Positions 34,406-45,893 of a stretch of DNA of 64,000 bases are shown here, in pieces. The stretch lies in contig CM055095.1 of NCBI GenBank assembly GCA_029204225.1, positions 48,747,364 through 48,811,363 on the forward strand, in the 5' to 3' direction. Positions within the stretch are counted from its first letter, which is position 1, and every line of letters begins with the position of its first letter. The notes beneath the pieces are model-generated. The model was not told the origin of the DNA. It worked only from the letters and a program-made list of their open reading frames with translations, and searched no databases. Both the position numbers and the translations under genes were made by a program. This stretch comes from Diphasiastrum complanatum (lineage: Eukaryota > Streptophyta > Lycopodiopsida > Lycopodiales > Lycopodiaceae).

Positions 34406-35535
34406 TGTTACATACCTATGTAACTAGCAGTACTTCAGACTCCTAATAGTCCATTTAGTGTTGGGGGCTATATGGCAAGGTACCCTTAGGATTAAGGGTA
34501 TGTGCCCTTTGATAAGGGCAGGCAAGTGACTATACCTTAGTTGGAGGTATGGGGTCACGTGACCCTTGGATAAGGGGTACCCTTACTATAAAGGGTAGGT
34601 GTCTTAGATTAAGGTACTAGTGTCCTTGATTAAGGGCAGGTAGGTGTCTATGCCTTGGATGGAGGTATGGAACCTAGTGAGGTGTTAAAAAGTCATTGGA
34701 TGACTATTTTTCTAAACCTTGGGCTTTAACCTTGAACCATATCACTTTATTGGTCTAGGACCAAAGTATACTTGCACAACTTGGGCAATGGGACCTAGTA
34801 GGAGGGCGCCCTTCTAAAGTGTCCATTGAGTCCCCAACTCCCACAAGAAAGGCATTCAAAGAGTCATAGGTTATGGAAGGAGTCTCTTGACATTCCATAA
34901 GCCTATGGAGGCTCTTGGAGATTCTTTAACTCCCCTAGGCTTCTCTCTCTCTCATTGGATGAGCATGGAACTCCATAGTGCATTAGGGGGTCCATGGGCC
35001 ATCTATATGAGGGTAGTAGGGCGTCCATTGTGGAGGAGAGATCTCTCTTGTTTGCTTGGCTTATGCTATAGTGTTGCTACTAGTGTGTAGAGTGCTTTCT
35101 TGTGGTAGTATGCTTGAGGTTTGGATCTTGCTTATGGTATGGGACATAAGTAGGGTTTGGAGCTTGAGTATGCTATGGAGTGTTGTGGTATGCTTGTGAT
35201 TTGTTTATGGTTAGCAAGGGGGTGCTAGATAGGTCTTGCTTGGAGCTTGGATCTAGCTATGGTTGGGTGGTGAATACTTGAGGCCAGCTTGTTATCTATC
35301 TTTGTGTTTAAAGAGTAGGGACACAGGTGGAGGAGAGATCCTTGGAGGCTTGCAGATCCTTACTTACAGGTGGAGGTATCCTAGCTTGGAGTTGGGAAGC
35401 ATCTTGAAGCTTGCAGGTTGCTTGGAGGACATTTGGAGGCTCTACCTTGGATTTGGAGGACTTCCTCACCTCTACTTGTAAAACTTGTATATATGGGAAG
35501 TAGCATCGAGAGAAGTTCAATAAAGGGGGTGTTGC
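34405..35535. mobile_element. ~1.13 kb insertion in copia integrase (solo-LTR-like)
   Basis: Copia coding stops after MCESC at 34,405 and resumes at about 35,536 (ARAKNILDLIHTDLCGP). The insert is non-coding. It begins with a segment in which AAGGGTA-type words recur, including two copies of an AAGGGCAGG(C/T)A(A/G)GTG...GGAGGTATGG block about 105 bp apart (34,525-34,555 and 34,635-34,670). It ends in a TATA-like and AATAAA-containing stretch (35,490-35,525). Size and signals fit a solo LTR. I could not prove TG..CA ends or a 5-bp duplication. Confidence 0.55.
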
Positions 35536-36073
35536 AAGAGCAAAGAACATCCTGGATTTAATCCACACAGATTTATGCGGGCCCATGAGGACCATGTCCT
35601 TAGGAAAAGCCTTCTATTTCATGACCTTTATTGATGATATGTCACGTAAGACGTGGATCTACTTCTTGAAGAAGAAATCAGATGCTTTTGATAACTTCAA
35701 GAACCTCAAAAACTTGGTCGAAAATCAAACAGGTAAGAAGATCAAAGTCCTAAGATCAGATAGTGGAGGTGAGTATAAGTCTAATGACTTCAATGATCTT
35801 TGTGATCAATGTGGGATTAAAAAACAATTTACGCAAGCTCATACTCCTGCTCTCAATGGTGTAGCTGAGCGCAAAAATCGTACGATTGTGGAAAGTGCCA
35901 GATCTATGCTAGCTGAGATGAAATTACCAAAAGATTTTTTGTCAGAAGCATGTAGCACGGCAGTCTATCTTCAAAATAGAAGTCCTACCATTGCCATACC
36001 AAAAATTACACCTGAGGAAGCATTCACAAAGAAAAAGCCAAAGGTGAACCACTCGCGAATTTTTGGGATGTAA
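35536..36073 (+). pseudogene. Ty1/copia integrase core
   Basis: It resumes with KNILDLIHTDLCGPMRTMS, then MTFIDDMSRKTWIYFLKKKS (second catalytic Asp region), VLRSDSGGEYKSNDF, and TPALNGVAERKNRTIVESAR with the catalytic Glu motif. Then LQNRSPTIAIPKITPEEAF and SRIFGM. A one-base frameshift at about 36,065 moves the reading into the next frame (GCKAFVHIP). Core catalytic residues are present, but the gene is split. Confidence 0.88.
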
Positions 36074-36600
36074 GGCCTTTGTACATATTCCTAAGGAAGA
36101 AAGACGTAAACTTGATGTAAAAGCTATCAAGTGCATATTCCTAGGATATGATGATCGCGTGAAAGGCTATAGATGTTTTGATCCAGTCGAAAACAAAATC
36201 CATATAAGCCGAGATGTTATCTTTGATGAATCCAAGATGTATGAAGACGAAGATGCTGAGAAGATAGACACATCCAGTAGGGAAAATGGCATAGTGAGGA
36301 TACCACCTGATGATGATCCATTCATTGACCTTCCAAGTGATGAACATGAGGATACATCTCAACATATTACTACTCAACCTCAAGAAACAGGTTGGAGAGG
36401 TAGGGACAAACCTTTTGGTGCAAGAAGGATTGAAATTGCAGGTGACAAACGCAAGGAGAAGGATGTACCGTAGGATACATTTTCACCAGGAAGCCGATCA
36501 CCTGATAGAAAGCTCCCTAAGTGGTTTGAGAGATTGATGGAAAGCCGCGATATAGATGACTTTTCAGGATCATCTAACTAGGGAGAGCTACTTGGTGTCT
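36063..36600 (+). pseudogene. Ty1/copia integrase C-terminal region and linker
   Basis: GCKAFVHIPKEERRKLDVKA, CIFLGYDDRVKGYRCFDPVE and NKIHISRDVIFDE, then an acidic linker to a stop at 36,471. In-frame sequence continues as SPDRKLPKWFERLMESRDID to about 36,585. Copia homology stops at 36,606, where an LTR fragment of another element begins. RT and RNase H are lost. Confidence 0.83.
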
Positions 36601-36606
36601 CACAAT

Positions 36607-37112
36607 GATTATGGCCAAATGTGGCTATATATATACAATAAGTGGGAGCTCATGGTACTGATCATCCCTCTGATCCCACATGTGTGAAAGTGCTTTGTCA
36701 TATGATGATTCATCATGCAAAACTAACACTTGGACAAAACCTTATATTTTGAGCACTTTTGGTCCATTTTCCTTCTATATGGAGGTCTACTTGGAAATCT
36801 TCTAGAAGTCAAAATTCGCCTACTTCAGCTTATTCCACACGTTGAGCTATCCTCTACACATGGGATATGACACCTAACCAAAGGATGTGGCTCATGCAAT
36901 CAATAGATTGATGCCATGTGTCATATGTCTAGAAAACTAGTTTTTGGCCATTTTAGCCACTAGAACTTGAATTAAATCATATGTACAACATATATGATTA
37001 TGGTACATGACAAGTACACTAGTTTCACACGTGGGAACAAGCTCCACACATGTGTGTTCATCTATATACAAGATTTTTGGCCTCTACCAAGCTTATTTTT
37101 GTATTTTTCACA
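36607..37112 (-). repeat. copia LTR fragment, second copy of the 56.5-57.0 kb LTR
   Basis: About 506 bp align along their length with 56,499-56,993, including the shared words TTGGCCATTTTAGCCACTAG and ATGGTACATGACAAGTACAC. The right end (TTTTTCACA at 37,112) is the inverted LTR start TGTGAAAAATAC, as at 56,993. The left end is cut at 36,607 where it meets the plus-strand copia. Confidence 0.85.
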
Positions 37113-37429
37113 GTTCTTGTACTTGATCTATAAAGAGATCACCAATTCTAATGAGAAGTTGATGAGACATTTTCATTCTAGCAATTTGCTTGAGATTGCC
37201 ACATTAGAGTTGTGATTTTATGCTTGGATTGCTATCATATGTTATTGTACTTCGCTCTCTGGTCACAGTCCGTATAGTGACCGTTTCCACACGTGTGAGG
37301 CTGCTCTTGATAGATTTTGACAATTACATTCATTGATCTTGCTAACACCAAGACAAAAGAGCGACTTCACAAAAGTTTACATTCTCATAAGAATTCAACT
37401 TGAAGATTCCACCATATCTAGATCCATTA

Positions 37430-37735
37430 GCTAGGATCTCATCATTTTTTCTTGATAAAGCAAGTATTGGAATTGCATTTTACATTACAACCATTATCAA
37501 GCAACTTTCCAACACTAATCAAGTTCTTTGTAAGCTTAGGAACAAAAAGAGCATTGGAAAGTGTTAGAACTTTAGAAGAAGCAAGTTTCAATGGAATGTT
37601 GCCAATTCCTTCAATAGAGCACTCATGATCATTTGCAATATAAATAGATCTTTTAAGTCCTTTATAAGGTACAATAGAGTCAAAGGACTCCTTTTAACAG
37701 CACATATGTGAAGAAGACTTGGCTTTCCCACCAAA
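37430..37735 (-). mobile_element. Ty1/copia protease-region fragment (minus)
   Basis: The minus strand reads ESFDSIVPYKGLKRSIYIAN, DHECSIEGIGNIPLKL, LSNALFVPKLTKNLISVGKL and LLDNGCNVKCNSNTCFI. This is the region after the copia protease active site (family: VLYVP.L.KNLLSV). The DSG motif itself has been lost at the right-hand end. Confidence 0.8.
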
Positions 37736-37739
37736 ATGC

Positions 37740-37966
37740 TAACCCTACTAATTTTGGGTCTAGATTCAATGTACCCAACTATTCAAATTGAATCTACTCA
37801 AACTCACATTCTAACTTCTCCAAACTTTCAAAAAGTGTCTATTCAAATGAAATTTAGACTAATGAACTTTGAAAAGTCAACCTCTAAGTCTAAAACAAGT
37901 TTTGGCCTCAATATGGCAAATATGAAAATATAGCAAAATGTGATGAAACTAGTTGAATCTTTCACA
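37740..37966 (-). repeat. start of a copia 3' LTR (minus)
   Basis: Read on the minus strand, a polypurine tract GAAGAGGGAG is followed at 37,966 by TGTGAAAGATTCAAC, the expected start of a 3' LTR immediately after the RNase H gene. Only about 230 bp are recognisable before protease sequence of the same orientation begins. Confidence 0.6.
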
Positions 37967-38345
37967 CTCCCTCTTCAACTAGTTTTAGCATAGACTTTGA
38001 TAACACTCCAAGTGAAGCCCTATGCTTCATGAACAAGTCTTTTCCCAATGCTTTGGTGAAGATATCAGCTACACATTCCCTTGAAGACACATGTTGAAGC
38101 TCCACCTCCTTCGCAATGACTTGCTCCCTCACAAAATGATATTGTATTTCAATATGCTTGCTCCTTGCATAGTTTTTGACAATAGAACTTTGATCCATCA
38201 TAAGAATGATCTTCTTCCTAAGAATAGATCCCCTTTCAATGACCATGTAATGCTCAAAATAGAAACAACCATAATTGATATAGAGAATAGTGTCCACTTG
38301 GGATGCTTCACTATTTCTTACATCAATTTTATATGTCAAAATGTG
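37967..38345 (-). pseudogene. Ty1/copia RNase H C-terminal part (minus)
   Basis: In the long minus frame the relevant part reads ARSKHIEIQYHFVREQVIAK, then SRECVADIFTKALGKDLFMK and HRASLGVLSKSMLKLVEEGV up to the polypurine tract. This is the conserved copia RNase H C-terminus (TKHI.I..HF.RE, T..Q.AD..TK.L). The N-terminal part of the same open frame (38,345-38,528) is not copia-like and is likely unrelated DNA read through. Confidence 0.85.
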
Positions 38346-38639
38346 ACTAATACATGAAGAATCAAATAGAATGTAAATGAAGTTATTCCACCATGCTTTT
38401 AACTCTGAACTCTTTGGAAAAATACAGCAAACAAACAATAAATGTGAGTGATCAACTTTTGCTTGCATGTCTCCTCCTCCTTTGTCCTTTGTCACCATGA
38501 TACTCCATGAATGAGCCTCCATCTCCATCTTGTCTCAAGATACCATCATACCTTGATGACTTGACCATGAATGAGTGACATAATAAACCTCCAATAGCTT
38601 CATTTCCATCAGCAAAACCAGCCAAGAATGCTAGTCAAA

Positions 38640-38930
38640 TCCGACATCAAAACAATGTTCACCAATGTAGCTAGTTTTACCATATCTTGACAATTTGCAC
38701 ACATTCACATGAAATTGTTCAAACATGAGATAGAACAAGTAAAATAAACTTGAACACTTTCTTGCTGCTCCTTTGACCTTACTTGAGTCTTCAATATGCT
38801 GCAAAAACAGATCCATAACATCTTTGTCAATTACCAATGGTTTGTTCGAAAGACAGAACGAGTGAAATGGTGAGAAACTATAGGATGGTGTCGAGGATGG
38901 AGGGAGACAGAGGGTGTGAAGAGCTTGATG
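38640..38930. other. intergenic, no gene seen
   Basis: Short AT-rich stretch between the copia RNase H and the unrecognised repeat. No domain. Confidence 0.4.
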
Positions 38931-38939
38931 GGGTCAAGA

Positions 38940-39540
38940 GGTTAATGATGTTCATCTAGTCGAGTGTGTCTATAGAGAGCTGTGAGTCTAGAGGGTTTAT
39001 GTTGAGAAGTGGGGTAGAAGTGGATGCAGGAGTTATGGAAGAATCAATGGTGATGGTGAGTGTGGATACAGAAAGTGGGGGGATGGAAGCAATAGAAACT
39101 GAGACGGTGGAAGCAGTGGATGGTTGGGTAGAAGCAAAGGCAGTGGTTGTGGAAGATGAAGATGTAGAACAAGATGGTGCGATGTGTTGTCCCGTGGTAG
39201 GAGGGCTAGCGGAGGTAGAGGCAGTGCCACACATTCGTTTGCTGGCCGGCGACTTAGTTATAGTTGGATGAGTGGAGGTAGATGTAGTGGAGGGAGGAAA
39301 GAGGTTGACGTGGGGAATGATGGTCGATAGGATATTAGTGCATTTGAAATCCCAAATTGTCTATTCGAGAAGGTGCAGGCGAGATTGGAAAGAAGAGGCC
39401 CAATGGCTATTCGATCGCACGAGTTGGATTTTATGGCAAGATGTAATTCTTTGAGAGTGAAGGCATGTCTGTCTATTTTGCTTACTAGCATTAGACTTGT
39501 TATATCATGCATCAACCAGAAGGTATATAGTCGCATTGTG
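38940..39540 (-). pseudogene. unrecognised coding-like repeat, copy 2
   Basis: Homologous to 3,590-4,140. The minus-strand frame 39,536-39,258 includes TLKELHLAIKSNSCDRIAIG and LLSNLACTFSNRQFGI. A second frame, 39,234-38,956, is a Ser/Thr/Pro-rich tail (TSASPPTTGQHIAPSCSTSS). The shared pattern (L.EL.LAIK.N..D.I...PLL.N.AC.F) argues for a once-coding sequence. It lies about 0.5 kb past a minus-strand copia RNase H, as copy 1 does. Confidence 0.5.
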
Positions 39541-39955
39541 TAACTTCTAGATTAGAGTGACTAAACATCTACAATTGAGTCACAAACTACAAGAGTGGCA
39601 GATTAGCCATGACCTAGAGTGCATTTGCTGATGTCATGATATCAAATCAGATATCTGTACTTCTTGGCACTTGCATGATCTTGTTGATCCTTTTTGGAAC
39701 GTGAGGGTTGAAAAAGACGTCGCGATGATTTTCGTATCGCTTCGTGTCTTTTGACTTTCGCGTCGTCTGACTTTCTCTCCCTATACCGCGAAAAATTCTC
39801 TTTCGCAAATTTTTCGTGTTCGTGTCTTTTTCGTCAGGTTGTTCACGAACATTTTCGCTTCATGTCTTTTGACTTTCGCGTTCGCGAACATTTTCGTCAG
39901 AGTGAGGGCTGAAAGCTAGCAAAAGCTTTGGTAATAGAAACGTTTTGTTTCTTCA
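39541..39955 (-). repeat. probable copia 3' LTR start with internal short repeats
   Basis: Read on the minus strand, a polypurine-like GAGAGGGAG near 39,960 precedes TGAAGAAACAAAACG. Within 39,700-39,900 the words TTTTCGCTTCGTGTCTTTTG and GACTTTCGCG recur several times, with several CG-rich inverted words (TTCGCGAA). The far LTR end is not resolved. Confidence 0.45.
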
Positions 39956-40055
39956 GCTCCCTCTCAAAGCATGATAGCTTGACGATTCCAAGGCTGCCCC
40001 TCTGTCTCTCGAATAGACCTTTGTCTAGGGCCTTTGTGAAAATGTCAGCAACCAT

Positions 40056-40712
40056 TTATTTCGTTCCAATGAAGGTGTTCTGCAGCATCTTCTTCTCAAT
40101 CAGATTCCTGATCAAGTGGTACTTGATCGCGATGTATTTCGTCCTTGAGTGGATCACATGATCTTTTGTTAGATGTATTGTAGATGTGTTATCCATTTGC
40201 AAGACTAGAGGCTCATTCCTTGTTTCGCCCAATTCATCTAGGAACTGTTTGAGCCATATTATTTCATTGGCCATCTTTGCTGATGCAACGTACTCTACTT
40301 CGTAGGATGACTGAGCCACAATGGTCTGCTTCTTGCTGACCCAGAGAATTGCTGCTCCTGACGCAATGGTGCATCCTCTTGAGACGCTTTTACAATCGTC
40401 CTTGAGGGATGCCCATCTAGCATCACTATAGGAAAGCATCTTGAACCCTGTATCATGACAATAACACAAGTCATAATCTCTCGTTAATTGAAGATATTGC
40501 AACATTTGCTTTGCAATCTTCCAATGTGTCAAGCCTGAATTTGTGCAGAATTGGCTCATCCTGAACACTGCATAAGCAATGTCAGGACGTGCATTGTCCA
40601 CAAGGTACATCAACGAATCTATCAGCTTTCTGTAAGGTGTGAGTTGCATTTGTTCTCTCTCTTCTTCAGTCCTCGGACAATCACCATTCGTCAGCACCAT
40701 TTCTATGAGCAT
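40056..40712 (-). pseudogene. Ty1/copia RT end and RNase H (minus)
   Basis: A 218-codon open minus frame. YLVDNARPDIAYAVFRMSQF and THWKIAKQMLQYLQLTRDYD are the RT-RNase H connection. LSYSDARWASLKDDCKSVSR is the RNase H start with its Asp. Then ILWVSKKQTIVAQSSYEVEY, LVLQMDNTSTIHLTKD (Asp), and HSRTKYIAIKYHLIRNLIE. The most complete RNase H of the window. It belongs to the minus-strand element 39,955-43,930. Confidence 0.88.
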
Positions 40713-40724
40713 TGGAGTATTCGC

Positions 40725-41250
40725 TCATTTGCAATTCAGCATCCCAAAATCCTCTAGGATTTTTTGGGTGTATCTGGACTGATGAAGGTACAACTTACCT
40801 CCCTCATAGTCCCTGTCAATTTGCAAGCCAAGGTAACACCTGGCTTCTCCCAGATCCACAATCTCGAAATGTTTCGAGATGTCTTCCTTCACTTCAGCAA
40901 TCAGCTTCTCACTCTTGTAGAGTATCAGAGTGTTGTCCACATACACAGCCACAATGATGATCTTCCCATCTATAATTCTAACATACACATTGGAATCAGC
41001 CATCAGTGGCTTGAATCCCAATGATTTCAGGGCTTGATCCTTCTTTTTATACCATTGTCAAGCTGACTGTTTCAGACCGTAGATACTTTTATGCATTCTG
41101 CATGCATAATCAGGAAGTGAATTCGAGATGTATCTTGGGGGTTGATCCATGTAGACCTCTTCATCTAACTCACCATGCAAAAAGGTTGTCTTCTCATCCA
41201 CAATGTGGATCCTGAGGTCATAAGCAGCTGCATATGCAAATAACAAACAT
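40725..41250 (-). pseudogene. Ty1/copia RT core (minus)
   Basis: 41,246-41,058 reads YAAAYDLRIHIVDEKTTFLH (motif A with DVKTAF changed to DEKTTF), GELDEEVYMDQPP and MHKSIYGLKQSA. After a stop, 41,021-40,725 reads NVYVRIIDGKIIIVAVYVDN, where the catalytic YVDD is YVDN, followed by HFEIVDLGEARCYLGLQI. Loss of the second Asp and the stops make it inactive. Confidence 0.87.
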
Positions 41251-42025
41251 AGGGACGAATGTTTAATGATAGGAGAGAAGGCTTCAGAGTAGTCAATACC
41301 ATATCTCTGAGAAAATCCCTTCGCTACTAGTCTTGCCTTGTATTTTGAGACATTTTCATTCGGTCCATACTTGAGCTTGAAAACTCATTTGCATTTGACA
41401 GTCTTGCGCTTATGTGGTAATGGCGTCCATACCTGGTTCTTCCTCATGGATTCCATCTCTTCGTTCATGGCTTGGATCCATTTGTCCTTCTCTGGACTTT
41501 CAATTACTTCCTCGAAAGTTTGTGGTTTGCCACTGAATCCACAGAACTCTTCTGATGTAGAAGCAGAGTTGTCTGGCACGTATCTTGCTGGCGCTCTTCG
41601 TGGTCTTGTCGACCTTCTAGGAGATCCTCCTAGGATAGCAATGCCTTTGCCTTTGTCTGCTCTGCTAGGTCCGGAACCATCTTGGTTTACAGGTACTGTA
41701 GCAGTAGGCTGCCTCTAGAATCTTTCGTCTTCTGATTCGTCACTTGAATGTGAAGTGACTCAAAAATTTTCATTTTCATGTTCGTCTTCTGATCCCTCTA
41801 TCACTGGTGGCAAATCATAGTACTGCCTTTCCAGAACCTCATAAATGACAGGATCATCATTGGCTATTGTCCTGCTCTCATCAAAACTGACATCTCTCAC
41901 TGTCTTCACAATGTTTGTGTCTGGCATGTAGACTCTCTAGTATGACAAATTGTTGTCATAACCTACCAGAAATCCATGTTCAGCTTTCTCATCAAGCTTC
42001 TTTCGAAGCTTATCAAAAATATGTG
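41251..42025 (-). pseudogene. Ty1/copia integrase-RT linker and RT start (minus)
   Basis: 41,579-41,385 reads FEEVIESPEKDKWIQAMNEE and MESMRKNQVWTPLPHKRKTV, the RT start. An acidic Ser-rich linker occupies 41,600-41,900. Stops at several places. It connects integrase (42,027-42,503) to RT in the normal copia order. Confidence 0.8.
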
Positions 42026-42026
42026 C

Positions 42027-42530
42027 TTAAGCTGCACAGCCAAAGATTCTGATGTGAGATGGGTTGGGCTTTCTACCCCACCATAATTCGTGTGGTGTCA
42101 TGTGAGGGACACCAGACTTCCCTGTCCTATTTTGGATGTATGCAGCTGTAGATACTGCTTCAGCCCACAGTACCCTTGGAGCTTTTGAGTAGGCCATCAT
42201 GCATCTGACAGCTTCCATCAAGGTCCTATTCTTCCTCTCTGCAACACTGTTGTGCTATGGCGTGTAGGCTGAAGTACTTTTGTGAATGATGTCACAATCA
42301 TTGCAGAAGTCAGTGAAGCGATTCGAGATGTATTCGCCACCTCGATCTGTCTTGGTTTGCTTCACTTTGTTGCTTGTGCATCTCTCTGTCCAATTCATAT
42401 ATTCTGTGAATTTATCAAGTGCTTTTGATTTATTTTGAATAAAGTACACTCTGGAAAATTTAATGAAGGTTATGTAATATTTTGAGCCTCCTACTGAGAT
42501 CATGTTGAAAGGCCCACATACGTCACACTA
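42027..42530 (-). pseudogene. Ty1/copia integrase core (minus)
   Basis: 42,503-42,255 reads GGSKYYITFIKFSRVYFIQN (the usual TFIDD..R changed to TFIKF), TKTDRGGEYISNRFTDFCND and YTP. After a TAG the frame continues NSVAERKNRTLMEAVRCMMA and SHIRIFGCAA. The first catalytic positions are altered (DD to KF). Confidence 0.87.
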
Positions 42531-42689
42531 ACTCTAGAATCTTGGTCGTTCTGTAGGAGTCTTTGACAAATGGAGTGAATGACATCTTATTCTTTAGACA
42601 TGCATCACAGGCGGTCGAACTAGTTGCATTTGAGATGTTGACCCCTATTATTGTTCCATGATGGCTTGCTTGGTAAAGTGCCATTGAGT

Positions 42690-43150
42690 TCATGTGGCAT
42701 AGTCTCTTGTGCCACAGAGTGTTGGCGAATCATCATGAGTCTGATGCACCTGATTTGCAAGCAAGCATACCTTCAAATGATATAGATTATCTTTTCTTCC
42801 GCCTTGAGTGATCAAGGTACTGGTAGTGACATCAATAACGTTGCATGCTTTATCAGAAAACATCACATGCATCCCTACATCAGCTATCCTTGTCACAGAA
42901 AGCAAGTCCTGCTACAGTGTAGACATGAACAAAACGTCTTTGAGTCGTTTGTCTCTACCATTCGTGTTGAGCCACAGTCAACCAATACCAATCACTTGAT
43001 GTTTGGATCCACCTCCAAGAACAATGAATCTTTAAGGATCTGCACTTCTAAAATCAGACATAATTCGTCTTGATGTCACAAAGTGTGAGGTAGCTCATGA
43101 ATCTAGGATCACCTCTTGTGTGTCAAACGTGACGCTGCACACACATTTGC
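42690..43150 (-). pseudogene. Ty1/copia protease / pre-integrase region (minus)
   Basis: 42,905-42,690 reads MLSVTRIADVGMHVMFSDKA and DNLYHLKVCLLANQVH, the segment after the protease and before the H-C-C zinc site. The protease active site lies upstream near 43,100 in degraded sequence. Confidence 0.7.
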
Positions 43151-43179
43151 ACAAATATAGGCAGTTGAACAATTTTTGT

Positions 43180-43930
43180 TCAATCTCTCTTCGCCCATTT
43201 TTGAGCTCTCAGGCTCCTCGAACTGTTGTTGTTCTCCTGTCTATTCTGTGCTGATTTGTTTCTTGGGTTCAGATGACAATCCATGGCTGCATGACCCTTC
43301 TTGTGACAGTGGATACATTCAATTTTTGGATTGAGCCAGCATGTATCAACTGTGTGCCCATCTCGTTTGCATCTCACACAAGTCTTCTTTTCTCCACCTT
43401 GCTGTCTCGACCTCCCTTTGCTCTTCCAGTTGTCTTTGTTGATTCCCCTTTGCTTGTTGATCATGATCCTGTCTTTGATTTGACTCTCTCTTAGGCTTGA
43501 ATTATTTCTTAGATTTTTCTTTGTTGTCGTAGAGTGCCTGGTCAGAACCATCTTTGTGATCGAGATGCTCTCTTGCCTTGACTTTCTCTCGAATCTCGAC
43601 AATTGTCTGCATTCTCTGCTCCAGAGTTATGTAGTGATAGAAATAGATCCTTCATCTTCCTCACAAAAGAAGTGAGGTCTTTCCCATCCCACTGTAGATT
43701 TGTCAGCTGATCTTCCACAATCATTATTTCACTTCTTGATTTCATTTGAAATCTTGTGAGTAGTGTATCCCACATCTCGTTAGCTTTGGAGAGTGTAGCC
43801 AGGTCAAGTGTGAGACTATCTTCGATGGATGAAGATAGCAAGGCTACTGCCTTGTCATTTTTCTCCCTCCACTCGATTTTCAAAAAGAGAGGACGCTTGA
43901 ATGCTTTCAAGCCTCGGCCCATAATCGTTC
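43180..43930 (-). pseudogene. Ty1/copia gag with two zinc knuckles (minus)
   Basis: 43,922-43,542: WREKNDKAVALLSSSIEDSL, LSKANEMWDTLLTRFQMKSR and IMIVEDQLTNLQWDGKDLTS, a UBN2-type gag core. After a frameshift, 43,602-43,180 is Arg/Lys-rich and holds two tandem knuckles, CVRCKRDGHTVDTC and CIHCHKKGHAAMDC, which is unusual because most copia gags have one. The N-terminal gag motif is missing here. A matching piece lies at 51,411-51,512, which suggests that the 44-51.4 kb segment was inserted into this gag. Confidence 0.85.
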
Positions 43931-43934
43931 CTTA

Positions 43935-44548
43935 GCTATTGATTTCATGATGTATTCTTGGTTGAAAAATGTGTGCAATAACCCAGGACCATAGTGATTT
44001 AGTTGCTGCAAGTTTCCAGCAGCTATATCACTGATTTCTAGTTAGGTTTTTTTGGTTTATGAAGGCTTGAAAGTCTAGAATCTAACTATGATTGAACAGC
44101 AACTAAGGCATACTGGTTTTCTATAAATTATTGCATTGAAACCCAGGTTATTGATCTTAGGGACACCTAAAATCCCAACAAATATGGCCTACATATTTGA
44201 TTGGAATATACCTATGTATATATGATGAAAAACCCACATGCATCAAACAAAGAAGAAGGTAATTAATGGCGAAACTATATACAATGATGTAAAGCGATAG
44301 ATCAAACAAATTGAATAGTAGAGAGGTAGATCTAAGAAAGTAATGACGAAGCTATGTATGATGAAAAGATGTCCTCTTGGATCAACGCTGCCTACGTTGT
44401 CTGGATCAAATGCTCCTGCTGTCTGGATCAAATGCTCCTGGACCAGCGCTTCCTGGATTGGATGCCCTAAAGTGCGCCCTCCTGGATCAGCATTGTCGAG
44501 AGAGAGAGAGAGAGAACGAACGCACGCTCAGGGAGAAAAAAATTTGAA

Positions 44549-44593
<45 letters not shown>

Positions 44594-44945
44594 TAAAAAA
44601 AAAGACTTGTAGATTTCATTTTTTTAATCATTTTTTTAAAAACGTTTTTTAACTTTTTTTTTTTTGCAAAAATGTGACGTTTTTTTACGGGTAGAGCGTG
44701 ACATTTTTGGCGGCACAGAGTTAATTTTTTTACGACAACCCTTACACTCTCTCTCTCTTAAATATCTATATATATATATATATATATAGATATATATATA
44801 TTAGTAAAGAGTGTCCGTCGGGCAATGGCGGCCGATCTAGGTGACGACCGATGATTTGGAACTTCAGTATGTCGTTGACAATTGATTTAGGTGGTGGCCG
44901 ATGATTTGAATGATAGCCAATCTCACAAATCTTATATTTTGAATA
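43935..44945. other. non-coding, left part of inserted segment
   Basis: No gene. Near 44,390-44,480 a GGATCAAATGCTCCTG / CTGGATCAG unit recurs. There is a (GA)n at 44,499-44,513, (TG)n at 44,552-44,591 and (TA)n at 44,767-44,800. Confidence 0.5.
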
Positions 44946-44949
44946 TCTA

Positions 44950-45570
44950 ACATTCAAGTCTTTGGAAAAATTTGAGTCTTTGAAAAAATTTGAGATGTTC
45001 TAAAAAATCGATCCATTGGAAAATTTCGAATAATTTAAAAAATTCGAGTCGTCGAAAAAATTCGAGATGTTCCAAAAAGTTGATCCATTGGAAAAACTCG
45101 AGTATTGAAAAATTTGAGTCATTGGAAAAATTCAATCATTTGAAAAAATTTGAGTCTTTACAAAAAATCGAGTCGGTCTCCAAAATTTTGAGTTTTCAAA
45201 AATTTTGACTCTAAAAATTCGAGTCTCCAAAAATTTGAGTCTCCAAAATTTCGAGTCTCCAAAAAATTCAAGTCTCCAAAATTCGAGTCTAAGAAATTTT
45301 GAGTCTCCAAAAATTCGAGTCTCCTAAACTTGAGTCTCCAAAAATTTGAGTCTAAAAAAATTTCGAGTCTCCAAAAATTTGAGTCTCCAAATATTCGAGT
45401 CTAAAAAATTTTGAGTCTCCAAAAATTTGAGTCTTAATTTTTGAGTCTTCAGAAATCTCCAAAAATTCGAATCTTCCAAATTTTCGAGTCTCCAAGATTT
45501 TGAGTCTCCAAACATTCGAGTCTCCAAAATGTCGAGTCTCCAAAATTTCGAGTCTCCAAAAATTCGAGTC
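44950..45570. repeat. left array of TCTCCAAAAATTCGAG units
   Basis: About 35 degenerate copies of a 15-18 bp unit, GAGTCTCCAAAAATTC and variants, all in one orientation. The outer part (44,960-45,170) is more variable and contains GATGTTCTAAAAAATCGATC, which reappears inverted near 51,210-51,240. Minus-strand frames made of repeats such as FGDSKFFRLEYLE are translations of the array, not genes. Confidence 0.9.
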
Positions 45571-45893
45571 TTTGTCTTTCTCTCTCTGGGTGCGCTCCAC
45601 CTCTAGGAGCAATAACTTTCATTTCTCTTGATCAATTTTCATGGTTGATGGTCCTATCTCTTGTTTTTTACTTTAGCTAACCTATGATCAACAATCTGGT
45701 GAATTTGATGATGTTTTGGCATCATTTATTGCAACTTTAATGTCCCATGTGTGAAATCTAGAGAGTGTGTGTGTGTGATCATATCCGTTGTTCATTAATT
45801 TTCATATTATGATTCGATGGATTCTATGCAAGTAGGTGTATATCTTCGACCGAATGTGTAGTCAAGTTATTTTGATATAAAATCTCCCCAAGA

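Noticed and set aside
38956-39271. Plus-strand 101-codon frame with VEAVDGWVEAKAVVVEDEDV.
   Set aside because: Opposite-strand shadow of the Ser/Thr-rich tail of the repeat conserved with copy 1; the minus strand preserves the shared motif.
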